Positions 9,811 through 16,666 of a stretch of 64,000 nt of DNA are shown here, piece by piece. The notes under the pieces are model-generated. The model saw nothing but the letters and a program-made list of their open reading frames with translations, was not told the DNA's origin and made no database searches. The translations under genes and the position numbers were made by a program. Position 1 is the stretch's first letter; every line of letters begins with the position of its first letter. Origin of the DNA: Flavipsychrobacter stenotrophus (GTDB lineage: Bacteria > Bacteroidota > Bacteroidia > Chitinophagales > Chitinophagaceae); contig NZ_PPSL01000002.1 of NCBI RefSeq assembly GCF_002954265.1, forward strand, positions 620,001-684,000, read 5' to 3'.

Positions 9811-10224
9811 CTACCCCACTATCCTCACTATACACTGCACATCTTTTTCATTAAGGTACACCTCTACACAATATCCGTTGGGGTCAATGCCCGGCTGCAT
9901 TAATAAGTGCTGGAAGGCACTGCCTATTGACCCTATGTCTTGCATAAAATTTTGTATAGTCACGCTCACATAATTCCCTCTTTGTATAATAAGAGTTTGC
10001 AGTCCTTGCAACTGCGCCTCCGCTTCATCACGCACTTCCACTGCAGCCTTGTAACTTATTGCCCCGTCATTCTCCGGCCTCGATAGTCCGTAGAATTTTC
10101 TGTTTTTGTCTGTACCGGGGAAATGCAGATGCAACTGCTCGTGCACAGCCATCACTCGTTCAGGAAAAGAACTGGCCTGTATGTATGCTACAAGTATGTC
10201 GTTATCAATTGCTATCGTCTCCAT
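9811..10224 (-). CDS. conserved hypothetical protein, possible GyrI-like fold
   Basis: A 137-residue soluble protein without signal or membrane segments. It contains YKAAVEVRDEAEA, LQTLIIQRGNYVSVTI, FQHLLMQPGIDPNGYCVEVYLN and a final strand DVQCIVRI. This order resembles the small-molecule-binding GyrI/effector-binding fold, but the match is by eye and weak. It is convergent with cvpA (19-bp gap) and transcribed alone. Confidence 0.6.
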   Translation of the reverse strand: METIAIDNDILVAYIQASSFPERVMAVHEQLHLHFPGTDKNRKFYGLSRPENDGAISYKAAVEVRDEAEAQLQGLQTLIIQRGNYVSVTIQNFMQDIGSIGSAFQHLLMQPGIDPNGYCVEVYLNEKDVQCIVRIVG

Positions 10225-10591
10225 AGATCATAATTTAAAATAGATTAAAGGTAGTAGCAACAAAGCGCAGCGAAGCAGTAGTTATGCGCCAATTAAAGGG
10301 GTCAATGCGATGTCGCAATTTACCTTAAAATGACATTCTGAGTAATCCCGCCCCAATTTGCACCCCGTTAGCTATAATTGCGGCAATGTTTGCGTTATTG
10401 ATATCTGTTAACGCGATCGTAAATTAAAAATCAGGGTATTCCCCCAGCTAAAGTTACAATCACTTGTATTTTATATACCTATTCATCCTCTATTTGCTTT
10501 GAGTATTGCCTGGTGCAGCTATACAAGTACGCATATGGCACAGTTTTTCAAGTCTGTAGAAAAAATAATCAATAATTAAAAAGACACAGTC
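10225..10591. other. intergenic region, divergent promoters expected
   Basis: 367 bp between the divergent gene at 10224 (minus) and the DUF4394 gene (plus). The right half is AT-rich and ends in AATAATTAAAAAGACACAGTC before the start codon, as expected for a promoter and leader. No ORF with coding character, hairpin or repeat was seen. Confidence 0.4.
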
Positions 10592-12673
10592 ATGAAAAAA
10601 CAATTACTCAGCGCCTCCCTCGCGCTTATGGCATTCAGCCCCGTTTTACGCGCCCAGCATGCTATGGTCGGTTTAACAAGTTCTAATTCCATTTTTACAA
10701 TGGCTAATGCTTCCAGCCCCTCCTCTATCAGCGGGCCGTACTCGGTTGCAGGTGTAGCCTCGGGACAGATATTAGTGGCTATGGATTATCAACCATCTAC
10801 AGGCAAGCTATATGCCCTGGGATATGATTCTGCAGCTACTATGGCCCAGTTATACACTATTACCAATAGCGGCACCGCTTATACGGCCAACGCCGTTGCA
10901 CCTGCCACTCCGTCCATTCATCTGGGCTCTACTACCAATGCGTCATTCGACTTTATATCGACGCTGGATAATCAGATCCGCATAATGGGGCGCAATGGCA
11001 ACACCTACCTTATGAATACCAATAACGGGTCTATTGTAAGTACCGGCACCGGCGCTACTTCATTCGCATCTACTGATGTTCATGGACTGGCTGGCAATCT
11101 GATAACAGGAACAGCGTATACTAATAGTTTTTATGGTGCAGATGCTACTACCCAGGTAGGTTATGATGCCGTAAACAATGTATTGGTGTCGTTCGATGCG
11201 GCTTCATTTGCAAATGGCTTTGATAATGAGCATTATACACTTCATTCTATAGGCCTGTCTACCGGTGCTATTATTAGTAGCAGCGCCAGTGTGGGTATGG
11301 ATGCAATTTATGATACAACTACCAATGCAAATATGATCTACATGTCTGCATCAAGTGCATTGGGCACGCACCTATACAGCTATAACATGGCTACAGGCAG
11401 CGCCGGCACAATGACTGACTTAGGTGCCATCGGTTCCGGTTCTTTATCTGCAAAGGATATTGCCTTCCCTGTTTATCGCGACTCTACTTCAGCAATCACA
11501 GGCCACCTTATTACCGCGTTGTCACTTAACCATCGCAACATGTTGTTCCTCGATTCTGATCACCCGAGCAACATCCGCCGTATGATCAGATTGGCAGGCA
11601 TATCAGCGGGTCAGACCATGGTGGCCATAGATTACTCAGCTTCCGGCACCTTGTATGGTCTGGGTTATAATTCAGTAGGTCACTCTTATCAGTTATACAC
11701 TATAGATTCAGCTTCGGGTAGCGCAACAGCGGTTAACACCAGTGCTATAAGCCTTGACCTCGGCTCAGACGATGGTTCAGGTGTGTATGTAAACGTTGGT
11801 TTCAGATTCATTCCTACAGACAACAATCAAATAAGGGTGATCGGCAACAACGGCACAGTAAATGTTCGCATTAATGCGGCCACAGGTACTATTGTAGCTA
11901 CAGATGCAGCTACACAATATGTAACCGGCGATGCTAATGTAGGTGCTTCGGCCAATATTATATCAGTAGCCTATACAGGTTATAATGGCGATGCAACTAC
12001 TCAGATGTTTGGCTTTGATGCCAACACAGGTGCTATGATCAAATTCAACACAGGTAATGGCACAATGGGTTACGGTAATGGTTCAAGCGGATACATCAAC
12101 ACAGATATCAGCCTGAATACTATTCTTTCTTTGCTGGTGCACAATACTACCTACAATAATGCCCATATGAATATCGCTTTCGATGAAGCAGCTGACGCTA
12201 ACTTTGGTTTCATGGCGGCTAACTATTATGGCGACAGTGCCGTGCAGGGAAACTATTCTGTACTGTATGATATGAATGCTGCTGTTAGTGGTTATCACAA
12301 GGGTACTTCCGCTACAGATCCTACACCGGCCGGCCAGATTGGCTATGGCACTCCGGTAAAAGACATCAGCATGAGAAGGGCTTATACAGGTGTCGGTCCG
12401 TCTTCAGTAACTAACATTAGTTCAAACAACGACCTTACTGTATATCCTAACCCTGTATCTGCAAGCACGCGTATAGTATTGCCCAACACAGGTATAGGCA
12501 CATTGTATATCGATGTTGTAGACATGGCAGGTCACATTTACCACACTTCACAAGATGCAAATGGCATGAGCGCAGTTGACTTCGACATGAGCACATATGC
12601 ACCGGGCGACTATACTCTTAATGTATATGGCCTTGATGGTATCATGCATCATGTACGTGTTATAAAACTGTAA
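10592..12673 (+). CDS. secreted DUF4394 protein with type IX sorting domain
   Basis: A 693-residue extracellular protein with a signal peptide to VLRAQ. Two homologous DUF4394 blocks follow, about residues 25-330 and 330-600. The paired landmarks are SGQILVAMDYQPSTGKLYAL / AGQTMVAIDYSASGTLYGL and DNQIRIMGRNGNTYLMN / NNQIRVIGNNGTVNVRI. The last 75 residues form a type A T9SS domain (LTVYPNPVSASTRIVLP ... YAPGDYTLNVYG ... RVIKL). Probably a propeller-like surface or secreted protein; function unknown. Followed by a clear terminator. Confidence 0.9.
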   Translation: MKKQLLSASLALMAFSPVLRAQHAMVGLTSSNSIFTMANASSPSSISGPYSVAGVASGQILVAMDYQPSTGKLYALGYDSAATMAQLYTITNSGTAYTANAVAPATPSIHLGSTTNASFDFISTLDNQIRIMGRNGNTYLMNTNNGSIVSTGTGATSFASTDVHGLAGNLITGTAYTNSFYGADATTQVGYDAVNNVLVSFDAASFANGFDNEHYTLHSIGLSTGAIISSSASVGMDAIYDTTTNANMIYMSASSALGTHLYSYNMATGSAGTMTDLGAIGSGSLSAKDIAFPVYRDSTSAITGHLITALSLNHRNMLFLDSDHPSNIRRMIRLAGISAGQTMVAIDYSASGTLYGLGYNSVGHSYQLYTIDSASGSATAVNTSAISLDLGSDDGSGVYVNVGFRFIPTDNNQIRVIGNNGTVNVRINAATGTIVATDAATQYVTGDANVGASANIISVAYTGYNGDATTQMFGFDANTGAMIKFNTGNGTMGYGNGSSGYINTDISLNTILSLLVHNTTYNNAHMNIAFDEAADANFGFMAANYYGDSAVQGNYSVLYDMNAAVSGYHKGTSATDPTPAGQIGYGTPVKDISMRRAYTGVGPSSVTNISSNNDLTVYPNPVSASTRIVLPNTGIGTLYIDVVDMAGHIYHTSQDANGMSAVDFDMSTYAPGDYTLNVYGLDGIMHHVRVIKL

Positions 12674-12708
12674 TTCAAACAACAAGTCAAAAATTCCAAT
12701 ATATCAGA

Positions 12709-12738
12709 GCCGTACCGAATTTTCGGTGCGGCTTTTTT
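12709..12738 (+). terminator. rho-independent terminator after the DUF4394 gene
   Basis: A 10-bp stem (GCCGTACCGA / TCGGTGCGGC, with one G-T pair), a 4-nt loop and a TTTTTT tract, 36 bp past the stop codon. Confidence 0.88.
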
Positions 12739-13050
12739 GTAACAGGGATGATGTTTAACCCCCACCTTACTATACTTGGAATATCTGTGTCTAAAAACAT
12801 ATCCACAGAAAATCACCCTACCCAAAGCCTTGCCCACAGCACATTACATGCTACGCAGACGTAGCCTTTTGTGAATATCTTTATTTTAGAAATCCATTTC
12901 CCTATATTAATTTGCACCTGATTCAGGTGAAAATCTTTTCGCTCTTTGACATATAGACCCTTATTACATCATTATGCAATTCCCCCAAATGTCATGGTAA
13001 ACCGCGCCTAACCACAACAATTGCAAGAATTGCCGGTTCTAGGCACTGGT

Positions 13051-13095
13051 CCTCGTTTGTAACGAGGATCGATCGGCAGGGCGTTTGTAACGCCC
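13051..13095. repeat. pair of hairpins sharing the core CGTTTGTAACG
   Basis: CCTCGTTTGTAACGAGG (13051-13067) and GGGCGTTTGTAACGCCC (13079-13095) are perfect 17-nt hairpins that share the 11-nt core but have different outer stem bases, an example of compensatory change. No T tract follows, so they are not simple terminators. Confidence 0.75.
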
Positions 13096-13477
13096 GTGAT
13101 AAATCAATGTGTAACCTAATTAGGGACGAGGTAAGCAAAAAAAGTGGCAACATGTGGCAGAAAGTAGCAGAAAGTGGCAGAAAGTAGCAGTTTGTTAAAA
13201 TACCCCGAAACGGCTATCCACAGTGCATTACCGCCGAATACCCCTATACAAAACTGCCACTTTCTTGAAAAACTGCCACTTTTCATTTTCGCTAAAAGTA
13301 ACACCGTGTTCGCCGCTGTTGCGTCTTCTGACCAACAGCCATCAGGCCGGCTCTTTTTACTGTCGCAAGAGTTAGCGTAGCGCTCTTGTGACGACAAAAT
13401 TTAACGGATCTCTGACCCGAACATCAGGCTGGATCTTATGAACACCGCTATCGCTATTTCACCCTCGCTCTTCGTTT

Positions 13478-13580
13478 ATCGGGCACGATCGGGCATATCC
13501 AAAATTCACAACAGCATGAAAAACAAACAATTAACACCGATCCATGCCCGATTAGAATTTTCTGTTTCATCAGGCATGAT
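13478..13580 (+). repeat. 100-bp GGGCAT repeat unit, copy 1
   Basis: Begins ATCGGGCACGATCGGGCAT, has an AT-rich middle of about 47 bp containing ATGAAAAACAAACAATTAAC, then ATGCCCGAT, and ends with the variant CATCAGGCAT. The left GATCGGGCAT and inner ATGCCCGAT are inverted and could pair. Related to copies at 13645, 39311, 39562, 43085 and 43310. Confidence 0.85.
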
Positions 13581-13644
13581 ATAAAAATGCCTACACAATC
13601 CTCCTGTTCCTGAAATCCTGACCATCTTGATTCAGATAATCAGC

Positions 13645-13744
13645 ATCGGGCACGATCGGGCATAGACATTTTACATAACACATTAACTATAAATAATTTA
13701 TGACATCTGCATGCCCGATTATATTTTTCACACTCATCGGGCAT
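13645..13744 (+). repeat. 100-bp GGGCAT repeat unit, copy 2
   Basis: Exactly 100 bp, from ATCGGGCACGATCGGGCAT to CATCGGGCAT with the inner ATGCCCGATTA. Its AT-rich middle differs from the other copies, so the GGGCAT blocks and overall length are conserved better than the middle. Confidence 0.85.
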
Positions 13745-13857
13745 AAAACAAAAAACTACGTCGAGGTAGAGCCGCCTGACTATTATATCCAACAAGTTAC
13801 TTTCAATCTGTCTTTTTTTTATACTTTCATTGTGCCATTAAATCTGGGGCAAATTTT

Positions 13858-15064
13858 ATGGTCATTATGGATCAGGTGGTTGAGTTTTTTAGTGGGATAT
13901 TAGATACATCATCCTGGCCGCCGCGCTGGCATTGCGGCCGCTGGACCGATTTTCACGGATGGTTGTACATCATCAGCGACCTGCTGGTATTCTCAGCCTA
14001 CTTCACTATGCCGGTACTTATAGTGCGGTATATAGCCAAACAAACCAGTGCACGTTTCCATAAGATCTATTTCCTCTTTGCGGCATTCATCCTGGCCTGC
14101 GGTTTTACCCATCTGTTAGATGCAATTACCTTCTGGCATCCCGTTTACAGGCTCAGTGCCATTGCGCGGTTTATAACAGGTATCATCAGCTGGGTTACCG
14201 TGTATTACCTGATCCGCCTTTTGCCCACGGCTTTCTCCCTTAAAACTGCCGCTGAACTGGCAGGAGCTACGAATAAAGACAGCCGAGCTGGAAATGAAAA
14301 ATGCCGAGCTGGAAAAATTTGCCTACGTGGCCTCTCACGACCTGCAGGAACCACTAAGAAAGATCAGGACATTCATATCCAGGTTGCAAGGGGAGAATAC
14401 GGAACTTGCAGGCAACGGGGCATTATATCTAAGCAAGGTAGATCATGCCGCGGCAAGGATGAAGAGGCTTATAGATGACATACTGGCTTTTTCGCAAATA
14501 GCTACTGCTGAAACCAAACTCATTTACAGCAAAACCGACCTGAATGATGTGCTGAAAACAGTGGGCAGTAACCTGGAGGTGATCATTGAAAGTAGTAGTG
14601 TGGTAATTATACCGGGGAAAATGCCTGTTGTAGATGCGAATGGCACACAAATGTGCCAGCTGTTTCAGAATCTCATTGCCAATGCTATAAAATTTGCCGA
14701 CCCTGCCCGCCCGCCGGTTATCAGTATTAACGCATCAATGATAAGAGGTGCCGATATAATTAACGATGATCTTATAAGGGCGCACTTTAAATTCTCGGGC
14801 AGTGAAAAAAGATTCTGGGATGCAGAGCAGTTTTACAAGATCACCTTTTCGGACAATGGTATTGGCTTTGAAGCTAAATTTGCAGACAGGATCTTTGAAA
14901 CATTTCAACGACTGGAGAAAACCCATCAGGGAACGGGTATAGGACTGGCCATTTGTAAAAAGATAGCGGAGAACCATCATGGACAAATATATGCGGAAAG
15001 CGAACCGGGCAAGGGTGCTGTGTTCACTGTAATACTGCCCGTTTCGCAAACAAATTTTGAATAA
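13858..15064 (+). pseudogene. ethylene-receptor-like sensor histidine kinase, frameshifted
   Basis: A membrane sensor kinase of about 401 residues in two frames (13858-14478 and 14294-15064 are the open parts). Residues 1-130 hold three helices resembling the ethylene-binding domain of ETR1: ISD, AYFTMP, then CGFTHL. Asp41, Tyr48, Cys81 and His85 have the same spacing as ETR1 Asp25, Tyr32, Cys65 and His69, with a constant offset of 16; Cys and His bind copper in ETR1. A coiled coil (AELQELRIKTAELEMKNAELE) leads to the H-box (VASHDLQEPLRKIRTF), N-box (NLIANAIKFA) and G-boxes (FSDNGIGF, QGTGIGLAICKKI). One extra G at 14259-14260 breaks the frame; dropping it restores the coil. Could be a sequencing error or a recent mutation. 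Starts at 13858 and 13867 are both possible. Confidence 0.85.
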
Positions 15065-15077
15065 AAAACACTGCACA

Positions 15078-15836
15078 ATGCACATGTCGAGGATAAAATA
15101 TTACTTACTGGTGCAGGTATTGCTGGCAATACTAGCCAATCATACCCATGCTCAACTTGCAGACGATAGCCTGAAGAAGTTGATAGGCCTGAGGTACGAG
15201 CAGTCGCTGAATCATTCGGCAACTGCAGAAGAGATAATAGGCGGCAGATACTATGGCAATGCATACGAAGTGTTTAAAGGCTATTTCCCGCATATAAAAG
15301 TCTTCTCCTTTCTGCCGGGGCGCTCTGCTATAAATGGGAACAAGGTGACTTGCGAGCTATGCCCCAAGCGGCACTTTGCCGTTTATGTGAAGTCGGGCGA
15401 GCAGGTTGATGTAGAAAATCCGCCGGCCTTCAACAGGCTGATGACCCGGTCGGACATTGCATTTACCAATACCGACAAAGCCTATTGCTACCTTATATTG
15501 AATGATATGGCCAATGGGTTTCTGATATCGCCTGAGCAATATCGAAAAGCACTCTTCAAAGGATCTGTACTGCTGGAATCAAAAGACTTTTACGACTGGG
15601 ATTTCTGGAGCTACAACAAGTTTGCACGGGTGCAGTACGGGTTTAAGTATGATGAACGCCGCCAGCACTATTTAGACGCATCTAACAGGTCGGTCTTCTA
15701 CATAGGCGTGGCTAACGATGTGAACGGCGAAAAACAAATGATCATTCACCAGTTCAAGTTTGATGACCGCAACCGCCTCAGTAGCCATGTGATGTTTCCC
15801 GATGATGAGAATTCGTGGACGGAGAATGGGATTTAG
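15078..15836 (+). CDS. secreted hypothetical protein
   Basis: About 252 residues. The ATG at 15078 (or 15084) fits better than an upstream TTG because it places the signal peptide (MSRIKYYLLVQVLLAILANHTHAQ) at the N terminus. The mature protein has no family I recognise; it contains VTCELCPKRHFAVYVKSGEQVDV and a conserved-looking C-terminal half rich in aromatic residues (YDWDFWSYNKFARVQYGF). It begins 13 bp after the kinase stop, so it may be co-transcribed with the kinase. Confidence 0.75.
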   Translation: MHMSRIKYYLLVQVLLAILANHTHAQLADDSLKKLIGLRYEQSLNHSATAEEIIGGRYYGNAYEVFKGYFPHIKVFSFLPGRSAINGNKVTCELCPKRHFAVYVKSGEQVDVENPPAFNRLMTRSDIAFTNTDKAYCYLILNDMANGFLISPEQYRKALFKGSVLLESKDFYDWDFWSYNKFARVQYGFKYDERRQHYLDASNRSVFYIGVANDVNGEKQMIIHQFKFDDRNRLSSHVMFPDDENSWTENGI

Positions 15837-15866
15837 TGTTTGAGGGAAAAGATCTGGAGGTAAAAA

Positions 15867-16604
15867 ATGCAACAGCAAAGAACATTTGTAGTAGGCGATA
15901 TACATGGGGCGCTAGCGGCTTTGCAGCAGGTAATAGCTGCGCTGAAACTAAAGGACAATGATCAACTTATATTTCTTGGAGATTATGTAGATGGATGGCC
16001 GGAATCGGCACAGGTAATTGACTACCTCATAGAACTGGACACTCAATATGACTGCATCTTCATAAAAGGTAACCATGACCTGTGGTGTGCGGAATGGCTG
16101 AATGGTGGTGCACCTGATACTACCTGGCTGTTCCATGGCGGCATAGCCACTGTAGATAGCTATAAAGGGATAAGTGCGGAACGAAAGCTCAAGCACATTG
16201 CGTTTTTCAATAAGCTCATCAACTATTACGAAGACGACCATAGCAGGCTGTTTATTCATGCCGGTTTTGCCTCTATGCACGGCCCCTCCAAAGAGCCTTT
16301 TGAGAGCAACTACTCATGGGACAGAACATTATGGGAAGTGGCCCGGACTATGGATACCCGCATAGCGAAAGACTCAAAACTTTACCCTAAGCGGCTACTG
16401 CTTTACGATGAAATATTTATAGGCCATACCCCTACACTGTACTACGATGTTGAAGAGCCCATGCAGGGCTGCAACGTATGGAACATAGATACCGGCGCCG
16501 CCTTTTACGGCAAGCTCAGCGCCATGAACGTTGACACTAAACAATACTGGCAAAGCCTCATTGTTCAGGAACTTTATCCCGGTCATAAGGGGAGGAATAA
16601 ATAG
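15867..16604 (+). CDS. metallophosphoesterase, Ser/Thr phosphatase type
   Basis: A 245-residue cytoplasmic phosphatase-fold enzyme with the standard metal-binding blocks: GDIHG (residues 9-13), GDYVDGW (near 38), KGNHDLW (near 67), a lone His in FIHAGF (near 130) and GHTP (near 190). This pattern matches bacterial PPP/ApaH-like phosphatases such as PrpA/B; the substrate may be phosphoprotein or a dinucleotide. It follows the secreted protein by 30 bp on the same strand. Confidence 0.92.
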   Translation: MQQQRTFVVGDIHGALAALQQVIAALKLKDNDQLIFLGDYVDGWPESAQVIDYLIELDTQYDCIFIKGNHDLWCAEWLNGGAPDTTWLFHGGIATVDSYKGISAERKLKHIAFFNKLINYYEDDHSRLFIHAGFASMHGPSKEPFESNYSWDRTLWEVARTMDTRIAKDSKLYPKRLLLYDEIFIGHTPTLYYDVEEPMQGCNVWNIDTGAAFYGKLSAMNVDTKQYWQSLIVQELYPGHKGRNK

Positions 16605-16621
16605 TGTTGGTGCATTAAAAA

Positions 16622-16646
16622 AGCCCCCGATCACAGACCGGGGGCT
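16622..16646 (-). terminator. terminator between phosphatase and cphA
   Basis: A perfect 8-bp GC-rich stem (AGCCCCCG / CGGGGGCT) with a 9-nt loop. The A run on its left becomes a T tract on the minus strand, so it mainly ends the cphA transcript; it may also stop the convergent phosphatase mRNA. Confidence 0.82.
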
Positions 16647-16666
16647 CAACAAAATAATGCTATTGT

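Larger units (their letters stand above)
12739..13857. repeat. gene-free repeat region 1
   Basis: About 1.1 kb with no convincing gene. In order it holds a segment at 12867-12919 shared with 38965-39018, two 17-nt hairpins at 13051-13067 and 13079-13095 with the same core CGTTTGTAACG, a tandem 20-bp repeat at 13154-13193 with inverted partial copies at 13254-13280, a palindrome-type stretch CATCAGGCCGGCTCTTT near 13340, and two copies of the 100-bp unit (13478-13580 and 13645-13744). Open frames here have no coding character. Confidence 0.7.

Noticed and set aside
13116-13397. Overlapping open frames on both strands in repeat region 1
   Set aside because: They run through tandem and palindromic repeats and have no recognisable protein pattern or ribosome site.
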